Of a stretch of 64,000 nucleotides of DNA, positions 8,018 through 17,043 are shown in pieces. A model generated the notes under the pieces. The model did no database searches. It saw only the letters and a program-made list of their open reading frames with translations, and had not been told where the DNA came from. Source of the DNA: Rhodanobacteraceae bacterium (GTDB lineage Bacteria > Pseudomonadota > Gammaproteobacteria > Xanthomonadales > SZUA-5); NCBI GenBank assembly GCA_016713135.1, contig JADJPR010000022.1, positions 372,001 to 436,000 of the forward strand. Direction: 5' to 3'. How positions within the stretch are numbered: the first letter of the stretch is position 1; each line of letters begins with the position of its first letter. Both the position numbers and the translations under genes were made by a program.

Positions 8018-9720
8018 ATGTCCCAGGCAACAACTTACCGGACCTGCCCGCGTTCCGGGCTGCAGTTCGAATCCCAGGCTGAAAAACTGATGATCGCCAA
8101 CGCCGTGGCGGCGGTGGTGTTCCTGCTGATCGGCGGCATCCTCGCCGTCGGCGTGGTGCTGACGCGCTGGCCGTCGATCCACTGGCTGGAGGCGGACACC
8201 TTCTACAAGGTGCTGACCGCGCACGGCATCGACATGCTGATCTTCTGGATCATCTTCTTCGAAATCGCGGTGCTGTATTTCTGCTCATCGACTTTGCTGC
8301 GCTGCCGGCTGGCCACGCCCAAAATAGCCTGGCTGGCGTTTGCGCTGATGGTGATCGGCGCGGTGGTCAACAACATCGCCGTCTACCAGGGCGGTTCCAG
8401 CGTGATGATGACCAGCTACGTGCCGATGATGGCGGCGCCGAGTTTCTACCTCGGCCTGATCCTGTTTGCGGTGGGTGCCCTGATCGGGTGTTTCGTGTTC
8501 CTCGGCACACTGGTCGTCGCCAAGCGCGAGAGGACCTACCAGGGATCCGTGCCGCTGGTGACCTTCGGCGCGATCACGGCCTGCATCATCGCGGTATTCA
8601 CCATCGTTTCCGGCGCGATCATCCTGATCCCGACCTTCCTGATGTCGGTCGGTGTCATCGAGCACGTCGACGCGCTGATCTACCGCACGATCTGGTGGGC
8701 CTTCGGTCACTCGTCGCAGCAGATCAACGTCGCCGCGCACATCTCGATCTGGTACGCGGTGGCGGCGATTGCCTTCGGCGCGAAGCCGATGAGCGAACGC
8801 GTCTCGCGCGGCGCCTTCCTGCTCTACATCCTGTTCCTGCAGCTCGCCAGCGCGCACCATCTGCTTGCCGATCCGGGCGTCAGCACCGAGTGGAAGGTCG
8901 TCAACACCAGCTATTTCATGTACTTCGCGGTGCTGGCCTCGATGATCCACGGCCTGACCATTCCCGGTGCGATGGAAGTGGCGCAGCGCGCCAAGGGTTA
9001 CAACAAGGGCCTGTTCGAATGGCTGCGCAAGGCGCCCTGGGGCAATCCGACCTTCTCCGGCGTGTTCATCTCGATCATCGGCTTCGGCTTCCTCGGCGGC
9101 ATCTCCGGCGTGATGATGGGCACCGAGCAGCTGAACATGATCATCCACAACACGATCTACGTACCGGGCCATTTCCACGCCACTGTGGTGGTCGGCACCA
9201 CGCTGTCGTTCATGGCGCTGACGTACTTCCTGATCCCGGTGCTGTTCAAGCGTCAGATGATCAACCCGGGCTGGCCAAGTGGCAGCCGTACCTGTTCGGC
9301 CTCTCGATGTACTTCTTCTGCCTGGTCATGATGGGCGCCGGCACGCTCGGCGTGTCCCGCCGTCACTGGGACATGGCCTTCAGCGGCAATGCGCTCGCGT
9401 ATGAATGGCCGGGCGCGGCCTACCTGATGATGGGGCTGGTGGGCATCGCCGGCATCGCGGCCATCGTCGGTGGCGCGATCTACATCTACATCACGGTCGG
9501 TTCGTTGCTGTGGGGCAAGAAGCTGGAGAGCGGTGCATCGAGCAAGGAGACCACGCCGATCCCGCTGCAGATCCCGTCCTCGGTCGCGGTGCAAAGCTAC
9601 GGCTCGATGGGCTTCGCGGCGCCCGGCACCTTCGTGCTGGCGATGGTGTTCCTGGTCTCCTTCGTCCTCTACTACTTCATCAACTGGAAGTATCTGTCGA
9701 CGCTGTGGGGGCTGAGCTGA
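8018..9720 (+). CDS. B-type heme-copper oxidase subunit I lacking the active-site tyrosine (NO reductase-like), one frameshift
   Basis: The catalytic subunit, about 567 residues once one base is restored at 9268-9271 (NPG then LAKWQPYLFG). Low-spin heme ligands are H69 (TAHGID) and H387; H385 of VPGHFH holds the high-spin heme. The three CuB histidines are H231, H280 and H281 (SAHHLLADPG). In Thermus ba3 the fourth residue after the first CuB His is the cross-linked Tyr (GHPIVY); here it is Gln235 (GHSSQQ). Oxygen reductases keep this Tyr, while several proposed NO reductase families (eNOR, sNOR and relatives) do not. So O2 reduction is doubtful and NO reduction plausible. The alignment is by eye; product assignment is inference. 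Confidence 0.85.
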
Positions 9721-9726
9721 TAGTCG

Positions 9727-9757
9727 CGCCGGGCCCGATGCCGAATCGGGCCCGGCG
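9727..9757. terminator. Strong GC hairpin after the oxidase operon
   Basis: A 13-bp perfect stem (9727-9739 with 9745-9757, loop GCCGA) starts 7 bp after the subunit I stop. There is no T-run, so it may end transcription weakly or protect the 3-prime end of the message rather than act as a classic terminator. Confidence 0.5.
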
Positions 9758-9868
9758 TCGTGCATCCGGCAAGCTGGCCACGACGCCGCCCGTCCGCGAG
9801 GGCGTACCCAAACCGGAGCGGCGACCTCGCGCGCCCTGGATGTCCAGTACCCAGCCGGAACCATGACC

Positions 9869-10765
9869 ATGAGCACCGCCGTCGCCTTCGCCGATCGATC
9901 CCTGCCGGCACTCGCCCGCGAGGTGCTCGGCCTGTTCAAGCTGCGCATCGGCGTGCTGATCACGGTGACCGCGATGGTCGGATTCGTGGCCACGCCGGGA
10001 CATGCAGCGAAAGGTTGGCAGGTGCTGGTACTCGCATTGTCCACCCTGGTTGCCGCCGCCGCGGCAGGCGCCTTCAACCAGTATCACGAGCGCGAGATCG
10101 ACCGCCTGATGGTGCGCACGCGTGGCCGGGCATTCGCCAACGGCACCTTCTCCGCCAGTCCGGGCTGGTTGCTGCTGATGGCCTCGATGCTGGCCAGCAG
10201 CCACCGCGGGCGCCTGGTTGCTGGTCAACCCGCTGGCGGCTGCCTTCGTTTTCCTCGGCGCTTTCTTCTACGGGGTGGTCTACACCGTGTGGCTGAAGCG
10301 GCGCAGCTGGAGCAACATCGTCATCGGCGGATTGTCCGGCAGCTTCGCCGTACTCGCGGGCGCGGCGGCGTCCGATCCAGCCCTCGGCCCGCTGCCCTGG
10401 TCGCTGGCGCTGGTGCTGTTCCTGTGGACCCCGCCGCATTTCTGGAGCCTGGCGATCGCCTTCCGCGACGACTACGCCGCCGCCGGCATCCCGATGCTGC
10501 CCGTCGTCGTCGGCACGCCACGCGCGGCGCGCATCGTGCACTGGAGCACGCTTGCACTGGTGGCGTCTTCGCTGTTGCCATGTGCTTTCGGCGCGGGGTG
10601 GATCTACTTGTCGGCGCCGCGGTGGGCGGCGGTCTGTTCCTGTACCGCTCGTATCGGCTGGCGCACATGCCGACGCGGCAGACCGCGATCGCCTGCTTCC
10701 TCGCGTCGCTGGTGCAACTTTGCCTGGTGCTCGGCGCGATCTGCCTCGATGTCGCGCTGAGATGA
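9869..10765 (+). pseudogene. ctaB: Protoheme IX farnesyltransferase (heme O synthase) with two compensating frameshifts
   Basis: A UbiA-family enzyme that adds farnesyl to heme B; about 298 residues in total. FNQYHEREIDRLMVRT holds the N-x3-D-type prenyl site and the later TPPHFWSLAIAF with DDYAAAGIPMLPV the second site. An extra C at 10201-10204 shifts the frame before WLLVNPLAAAFVF, and a missing G near 10609-10611 returns it before VGAAVGGGLFLYRS. Because the two cancel, the total length is normal. The stop overlaps the next start (ATGA). Heme O or A supply fits the neighbouring oxidases. Confidence 0.85.
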
Positions 10766-11623
10766 ACCCGATGCGCAGCGGCCCGCGGCGTCGAGCTGGC
10801 CTTTGGGGGGTGCTGGCGCTGCTCGTTTGGCTTCCCTGCATGGCGCAGGAAGCGGTGACTGTCGAAGCCGCGCAGGCCTTCGGCCTGGACCAGGAACAGG
10901 CCATCCGCGCCAGCCAGGCGGCCGTCGGCATGACCCCCGGCAACTACCAGCTTGCGCAACCGCGAGGGCGTGGCCATCCCGCTGTCGCAGTTCCGCGGCA
11001 AGCCGCTGCTGGTGAACTTCATCTACACCGGTTGCTTCAAGGTCTGCCCGACCAGTTCGCGCGCCCTCAAGCGCGCGGTCGATGCGATGCGCGACCGCTT
11101 CGGCCACGACCAGTTCAACGTGGTCAGCATCGGCTTCAACCAGCCCACCGATTCACCGATGGCCCTGCGCGAGTTCGCCGCGCAGCAGCGCATTGTCGAT
11201 CCGAACTGGGAGTTTCTCAGCCCGCGCGAGGATGACGTCGCTGCGCTGGCGCGCGATTTCGGCTTCAGTTTCATCGCCACGCCGATCGGCTTCGACCACA
11301 CCCTGCAGGTCAGCATTCTCGACCCTGCAGGACGGATCTCGACCCAGGTGTACGGCGATGCCTTCGCCGCCGACTCGCTCGGCGAACCGCTCAAACGCCT
11401 GCTCGCCGGAACCCTGGTCAGCGAAACTGCGAGCATCGCCGACCTGGTCGACAAGGTGCGCATCCTCTGCTCGGTGTACGACCCGGTCACCGGCAAGTAC
11501 CGGGTCAACTACGCGATGTATCTGGAGATCGCCGGTGGACTCACCTTCATCCTGGCGATGCTCGCCTTTGCCGCCAGCGAGTTGCGCGCGCGGCGTGCGG
11601 CCGCGCGGCCGCGCGCCGGCTGA
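10762..11623 (+). CDS. SCO1/SenC-like protein with C-terminal membrane anchor, frameshifted
   Basis: A 286-residue SCO protein after correcting one extra T at 10951-10953 (NYQ then LRNREGVAIPLSQF). It has an N-terminal signal (WGVLALLVWLPCMAQ), the copper motif CFKVCPTSSR, the distal His in FDHTLQV, and unlike the first SCO here a C-terminal helix (LEIAGGLTFILAMLAFAA). Its start overlaps the heme O synthase stop by 4 nt. It opens the run of genes that ends with the second heme-copper subunit and probably serves that enzyme. An SCO protein also accompanies the norSY genes of ammonia oxidisers. Confidence 0.85.
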
Positions 11624-11634
11624 GCGCGCAACAG

Positions 11635-13128
11635 ATGGCCGAGGTCCAGCCGACCTGGTCCCGCCTGGAACGCCGGCTGGACCGCTGGTTCCCGCCCGGC
11701 CGCAATCCCCTGCTTCACCTGGGCAGCCTCGCGTGCCTGATGCTGGCACTCGTCCTGCTCAGCGGGATCTACCTGTTCATCGTCTTCGACACCTCGGCAG
11801 CCGGCGCCTACCGCTCCATCGAGTCGCTGGCGCGCGAACAGCCCCTGGCGGGGGGCTGGCTGCGCAGCCTGCATCGCTACGCGGCGGACGCGATGTTCCT
11901 GTTCACCATCGCGCACCTCGCACGCGAGTGGGCGCTGGGACGTTACCGCCATTTCCGCCGGGTGACCTGGTGGACCGGCATCCCGCTGCTGCTGTTCCTG
12001 TACCTGGGCGGCATCGGCGGCTTCTGGCTCAACTGGGACCAGTTGGGCCAGTACTCGGCGCTCGCCAGCGCAGAGCTGATCGATGCCCTGCCCTTCCTCG
12101 GCGCCGGACTCAGCCGCCAGTTCATAGGGGTCGCAGCGGTGAGCGACCGGCTGTTCTCGCTGCTGATCTTCGTGCACATCGGGGTCGCGCTGCTGCTGGT
12201 GTTCGGCCTGTGGTTCCATTTGCAGCGACTCGGCTGGCCGGCGGTGCTGCCGCCGCGACGGTTGACCATCGGCTCACTCGCCATGCTGGGTCTGCTCGCG
12301 CTGCTGCAGCCCGTGCTCAGCCAGGTGCCTGCCGACCTGGCGCATGCCCCGACGACACTCGCCTTCGACTGGATCCTGCTGCACCTGCACCCGCTCGCCG
12401 AGGCCCTGACACCGGGCTGGGTCTGGCTGCTCCTGCTGATTGCCTTCGTGATCCTGGTGTTGCTGCCTTGGCGCGGTGGCAATGCGGCCCCGGTCGCGGC
12501 CGTTGTCGACCCCGACCACTGCAACGGCTGCCGCCGCTGCACGGTCGATTGTCCGTTCGGGGCGATCTCGCTGACCCTGCACCCGAACGGGAAAGCCGGC
12601 CAGCAACTGGCCGTGGTGGACGCCGAGCGCTGCGCCAGTTGCGGCATCTGCGCCGGTGCCTGCCCCACGTCCACGCCTTTCCGCCGCGACCAACGCCTGA
12701 CGGCAGGCATCGACATGCCGCAACTGCCGGTGGACGCATTGCGCCAGCGCGTGCGCGCGGCGCTGGACGCCCTGCCGGACATGCACAAGGTGCTGGTGTT
12801 CGGATGCGACCAGGGCGCGGACCTCGCCGCCATGCGCAGCTCCGGGGCGGCCGGCATCAGCCTGCTGTGCGCCGGCCAGCTGCCGCCATCGTTCATCGAG
12901 TTTGCCTTGCGCGCGGGTGCCAGCGGAGTGGTCGTGGCCCCCTGCGGCGAGGGCGCGTGCGCGTACCGGCTGGGCAATCGCTGGACGGTGGAGCGCCTCG
13001 CCGGTGCGCGCGAGCCGCACCTGCGCGCCAGCGTCGCGGCCGACCGATACCGGGTGGTGCATGCCAGCCGCGGCGATGAAGCTCAGTTGACCGCCGTCAT
13101 CGACGCAGGCATTTCGCGCAGCGAATAG
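11635..13128 (+). CDS. Cytochrome b - 2[4Fe-4S] ferredoxin - MvhD-like fusion
   Basis: A 497-residue fusion. Residues 1-280 are a cytochrome b/b6-like four-helix core with two bis-His pairs spaced 14 apart (LHRYAADAMFLFTIAH and VHIGVALLLVFGLWFH). Residues about 295-350 hold two [4Fe-4S] motifs: CNGCRRCTVDCP and CASCGICAGACP. The rest matches the hydrogenase iron-sulfur subunit family (MvhD/FrhD): VFGCDQGAD, LLCAGQLPPSFIEFALRAGA and CGEGACAYRLGN, with some family cysteines replaced. It would link quinol, heme b and low-potential Fe-S centres at the membrane. I know no characterised protein with this exact order. Start 11635 follows the SCO stop by 11 nt. Confidence 0.8.
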   Translation: MAEVQPTWSRLERRLDRWFPPGRNPLLHLGSLACLMLALVLLSGIYLFIVFDTSAAGAYRSIESLAREQPLAGGWLRSLHRYAADAMFLFTIAHLAREWALGRYRHFRRVTWWTGIPLLLFLYLGGIGGFWLNWDQLGQYSALASAELIDALPFLGAGLSRQFIGVAAVSDRLFSLLIFVHIGVALLLVFGLWFHLQRLGWPAVLPPRRLTIGSLAMLGLLALLQPVLSQVPADLAHAPTTLAFDWILLHLHPLAEALTPGWVWLLLLIAFVILVLLPWRGGNAAPVAAVVDPDHCNGCRRCTVDCPFGAISLTLHPNGKAGQQLAVVDAERCASCGICAGACPTSTPFRRDQRLTAGIDMPQLPVDALRQRVRAALDALPDMHKVLVFGCDQGADLAAMRSSGAAGISLLCAGQLPPSFIEFALRAGASGVVVAPCGEGACAYRLGNRWTVERLAGAREPHLRASVAADRYRVVHASRGDEAQLTAVIDAGISRSE

Positions 13129-13135
13129 TCGGGCC

Positions 13136-13639
13136 ATGAGCCGCTTGCGCACCTACCTGGGACAGACGCTGTTGTACGCCGCACTCGCGACGGTGGTCGG
13201 CGTGTTTTCGCACTGGCCGCCCTACCAGCACCTTGCGCCTGACCAGGCTGTGATCAAGCTCAGCATCGTGCACCACGGCGAGCGCCTGGGCGACTGCGTC
13301 GAACAGACGCCGGAGGAACTGGCCAAGCTGCCGCCGAACATGCGCGCACCCACCCGCTGCCCGCGCGAACGCGCGCCGGTGAGCGTCGAGGTGGATATCG
13401 ATGGCCAGCCCGCGATGCAGCTCACGGGACAGCCGTCCGGGCTGTCGCGCGATGGCGCCGCTGCCCTCTACCGCCGCGTGCAGGTGCCCGCCGGCAGCCA
13501 CCGCATCGCAGTACGCCTGGACGACAACCCGCGCAAGGAAGGTTTCGACTACGCCGTGGAACAGAACGTCAACCTCAAACCCGCGGAAATCCTGGTCATC
13601 GACTTCGATTCCGCCGAGAAACGGATCCTCCTGCAATGA
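13136..13639 (+). CDS. Conserved-looking periplasmic protein of unknown function in the oxidase cluster
   Basis: A 167-residue protein I do not recognise. It starts with a short hydrophobic helix (about residues 8-24) and continues as a soluble, probably beta-rich domain with two cysteines (GDCVEQT and TRCPRER). It sits 7 nt after the cytochrome b fusion and overlaps the next start by 4 nt (ATGA), so it is translated with the second heme-copper subunit. By position it could be a structural or assembly subunit; that is only inference. Confidence 0.65.
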   Translation: MSRLRTYLGQTLLYAALATVVGVFSHWPPYQHLAPDQAVIKLSIVHHGERLGDCVEQTPEELAKLPPNMRAPTRCPRERAPVSVEVDIDGQPAMQLTGQPSGLSRDGAAALYRRVQVPAGSHRIAVRLDDNPRKEGFDYAVEQNVNLKPAEILVIDFDSAEKRILLQ

Positions 13640-15107
13640 GTCACTTGCGCAGATTCGGCAACAAGACCCGCGTGCAGCCCGCGCTCGGCGTCGCTTCCCC
13701 CGGTCAGGTGCTGCCCTTCCCGCGCGTGCAGATGCCGACGACGGCGCACCTGAAGCCAACTACGTTCTCAGCGTGCCGCAGGACGCGCGCCGTGCGCTGG
13801 CCCGCGGCTGGCTGTGGCTGGGGTTGCTGGCGCTGATCGGCTCCGGGATCTACTCGGTGCTGCTGGTGGCCTCGCGCACGCCGGGCGTTAACCAACTGCT
13901 TCCGGTGGCGGATTTCTTCCGCGTCGCCCTGGTGGTGCACGTCGACCTGTCGGTGCTGGTCTGGTTCGTCGCGTTGGCCGGGCTGTTGTGGACGCAGAGC
14001 TGTCGCGCGATCGGCCTGCGCTACGCCCAGGCGGCACTGGCGCTGGCGGGTGCCGGCACCCTGTTGATGCTGATCGCACCCTTCGCCGGCGCTGGCACGC
14101 CGATCATGGCCAACTACATCCCGGTGCTCGATGGGCCGGTGTTCCTCGCCGGTCTCGCCGTGTTCGGCGTCGGCGCGACCTTGCTGGTGGCGCACGCACT
14201 GATCGCCGCGCCACGCGTGGGCAGCCTGGTCGACGGCGCCGGCGCGCTGCGCTTCGGGCTGAATGCGGCGACCGTTGCTACCGCCGTGGCCCTGCTCGCA
14301 TTCGCGGCCTCGCTGTGGTTGACACCCGCGCTGGAGGGCAAGGCCTATTACGAAATCCTGTTCTGGGGCGGCGGCCACGCACTGCAGTTCACCTGGACGC
14401 TGCTGATGCTGGTGGGCTGGCTGTGGCTCGCCAGCGCGATCGGCGCACGGGTTCCGCTGTCGCCGCGGGTCACCCTGCTGTTGCTCGCGCTGGCGCTGGC
14501 CAGCGTCTTCGTCACGCCCTACGCCTACCTCGCACACCCGGTCAGTTCGGTCGAGCACCGCGAGTTGCACACCTGGGCGATGCGCCTGGGCGGCGGCGTC
14601 TCGATCGTCCCGATCGCGCTGGCGGTGCTGGTCGGCCTGGTGCGCGGGCGCAGCGCGCTCACCGAGGCGCAGAAACCGCTGCGCGCGGCGCTGGTCTCGT
14701 CGATGGCCCTGTTCGCTGCGGGTGGATTGATCGGCGTCTTCATCGCCGGCAGCAACGTCAAGATCCCCGCGCACTACCACGGTTGCATCGTCGGCGTGAC
14801 GCTGGCGCTGATGGGTCTGGTCTACCTGTTGCTGCCGCAGCTCGGTTACCGCGCGCCGACCAGCCGCATGGCGCGCTGGCAGCCCACGCTGTACGCCATC
14901 GGCCAGTTCATGCACATCGTCGGGCTGGTCTGGTCCGGCGGCTATGGCGTGCAGCGCAAGATCGCAGGCGCCGAGCAGGTGCTGCGCAGCACCTCGGAAG
15001 TCGCCGGAATGGGCCTGATGGGCCTGGGCGGCCTGATCGCGATCATCGGCGGGCTGCTGTTCGTCGTGGTGGTCTGGCGCGCGCTCAAGCCCGTCCAGGC
15101 GCCATGA
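13636..15107 (+). CDS. Highly divergent heme-copper oxidase subunit I, N-terminus possibly frameshifted
   Basis: A twelve-helix-like protein of about 490 residues. Recognisable features are the helix-2 His (VVHVDLSVLVWF), a glycine-rich GGGHALQFTW in the place of the first metal His, and the HxH pair IPAHYHGCIVG for the two hemes. The usual HH pair of the CuB site is absent; the nearest region reads VEHRELHTW. No tyrosine follows GGGH at +4 (Phe is there). The frame from ATG 13636 changes to the oxidase frame somewhere in 13690-13735, or translation begins at a later GTG. No CuA subunit is adjacent; instead two cytochrome b fusions flank it. Best guess: an NO reductase-type relative. Confidence 0.75.
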
Positions 15108-17020
15108 TCCGTCCCCTGCAGGCCGGCCTGCGCTGGCTGTTCATGCATGCCGAGGCGTTGTTCAACCGCGCCTTCGGCGACGCGCACAACCCGCTCTACC
15201 ACCTCGGCGCGATCGTTTTCTGGCTGTTCTGGATCGTCGCCGGCAGCGGCCTGTACCTGTACGCATTCTTCGACACCAGCGTGGTGGGCGCCTACGCCTC
15301 GGTCGAGTCTCTGACCCACGGCCAGTGGTTCGTCGGGGGCGTGCTACGCAGCGTGCACCGCTACGCATCGGACGCGATGGCACTGCTGATGCTGATCCAC
15401 ATGCTGCGCCACTTTGCCTTCGACCGGCTGCGCGGCTTCCGCGCCTTCTCCTGGGTCACCGGGGTGGGTCTGATCTGGCTGGTCTACGTCTCCGGCATCA
15501 ACGGCTACATGCTGCCGTGGGACCGGCTGGCGCAATATGTGATCGTGACCAGCTTCGAATGGATCGACTGGCTGCCCGGCTTCGGCGGCACCCTGATCCG
15601 CAATTTCATCCACCCCGACAGCGTCAACGACCGCCTGTTCTCGCTGTTGTCCTTCATCCACATCGGTGCACCTCTGCTGGTGCTGCTGCTGATGTGGGTG
15701 CACGTGCAGCGGGTGCCCAAGGCAGCGACCCACCCGCCGCGCGCGATCGCGATCGGCGTGGTCGCGATGTTGCTGGCGCTGTCCGCACTGCAGCCGGTGG
15801 TCAGCCAGGGCGGTGCGGCGGACCTGGGCAGCGAGGTCGGGACGCTGGCGCTCGACTGGTTTTACCTGCCAATCTATCCCCTGCTCGACCGCTGGTCCCC
15901 CGGCGGGGTGTGGGCCCTGGTGATCGGCATCACCGGCCTGCTGGCGCTGCTGCCGTGGCTACGGCGTACCCGGCGCGACCGGCAGACCCGCTTCCACCTG
16001 GTGCTGCATCCCGGCCCGGAGCAGGTCTCCGCGCGCCCGGGCGAGACCCTGCTGGAAGCCGGGCTGCGTGCGGGACTGGCGCTACCCTACGAATGCCGCA
16101 ATGGCGGTTGCGGCGTGTGCCTGTGCAAGCTGCTGAACGGGCGTGTCGACCACGGCCCCTTCCAGCCAGGCACCCTGACCCCGGCGATGCGCGAGCGCGG
16201 CGAGACCCTGATGTGCTGCGCCACACCACTGGAAGATCTCGAGATCGAGGTCCCGGTCGAATCTCTGGGCGCCGCGGCGCGCAGCGCACCGCGCCAGTGG
16301 CCGGCGCGTGTGGAGCGGCTGGAGCGCCTGGGCCCGAATGTCATGCGCGTGTGGCTGTCGCTGCCGGGCGATGAGCGGATCCAGTTCGCCGCCGGTCAGT
16401 ACCTCAACATCGTGCTGGAGGACGGCCAGCGCCGCGCCTTCTCCTTCGCCAACCCGCCGCAGGACAATGCGCTGATCGAGCTGCATATCCGCCTGATCCC
16501 GGGCGGACGCTTCACCACCCATGTGTTTTCGGAAATGCGCGTCGGCGATGCGCTCGCCATCGAGGGACCGCTGGGCGGGTTCACGCTGCACGCCGGCGAC
16601 AAGCCGATCCTGCTGGTCGCCGGCGCCACCGGGTTCGCACCGATCAAGAGCATCCTCGAAGACGCCTTCGCGCGCGGCATCCAGCGTCCGATGCAACTGT
16701 ACTGGGGCGTCAGTCACCCGCAGGACCTGTACCTGCTCGAGAGCATCGAGCGCTGGCAGCGCGAGCACCCGAACTTCCGCTTCACCACGGTGCTGTCGGA
16801 ACCCGCGAATGCCCCGGACTGGGCCGGTCGCACCGGAATGGTCCACCAGGCAATGCTCCAGGACCATCCGGACCTCGGCGGCTTCGAGGTCTACCTGTGC
16901 GGGTCGGTGAAGATGGTCGACAGCGCCCTGCCCGACTTTCTGGCACACGGCCTGGGGCCGAATGCCTGCTTCACGGACGCCTTCCATCCGGCCGCCACGG
17001 TCCACCCGACCGGGGGATGA
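15104..17020 (+). CDS. Cytochrome b - [2Fe-2S] ferredoxin - FAD/NAD(P)H reductase fusion
   Basis: A 638-residue three-part protein. Residues 1-285 form a cytochrome b/b6 core with two His pairs 14 apart (VHRYASDAMALLMLIH, IHIGAPLLVLLLMWVH). Around residues 325-345 is a plant-type [2Fe-2S] motif, CRNGGCGVCLCK with a later LMCC. Residues about 400-630 are a ferredoxin-NADP reductase module: RAFSFANPP (FAD), GPLGGF, LVAGATGFAPIKS (NAD(P)) and VYLCGSVKMVD. It would couple quinol and NAD(P)H. A similar cytochrome b-flavin/NAD(P) fusion was reported, as I recall, from the Accumulibacter metagenome. It overlaps the previous stop by 4 nt. Confidence 0.88.
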   Translation: MIRPLQAGLRWLFMHAEALFNRAFGDAHNPLYHLGAIVFWLFWIVAGSGLYLYAFFDTSVVGAYASVESLTHGQWFVGGVLRSVHRYASDAMALLMLIHMLRHFAFDRLRGFRAFSWVTGVGLIWLVYVSGINGYMLPWDRLAQYVIVTSFEWIDWLPGFGGTLIRNFIHPDSVNDRLFSLLSFIHIGAPLLVLLLMWVHVQRVPKAATHPPRAIAIGVVAMLLALSALQPVVSQGGAADLGSEVGTLALDWFYLPIYPLLDRWSPGGVWALVIGITGLLALLPWLRRTRRDRQTRFHLVLHPGPEQVSARPGETLLEAGLRAGLALPYECRNGGCGVCLCKLLNGRVDHGPFQPGTLTPAMRERGETLMCCATPLEDLEIEVPVESLGAAARSAPRQWPARVERLERLGPNVMRVWLSLPGDERIQFAAGQYLNIVLEDGQRRAFSFANPPQDNALIELHIRLIPGGRFTTHVFSEMRVGDALAIEGPLGGFTLHAGDKPILLVAGATGFAPIKSILEDAFARGIQRPMQLYWGVSHPQDLYLLESIERWQREHPNFRFTTVLSEPANAPDWAGRTGMVHQAMLQDHPDLGGFEVYLCGSVKMVDSALPDFLAHGLGPNACFTDAFHPAATVHPTGG

Positions 17021-17043
17021 GCCTCATCCGCAAGCGATGTCAC

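Noticed and set aside
13988..15103. Open frame upstream of the cytochrome b-flavin fusion in the same frame
   Set aside because: The segment is a shadow of the heme-copper subunit in another frame. ATG 15104 overlapping the stop is the natural start.
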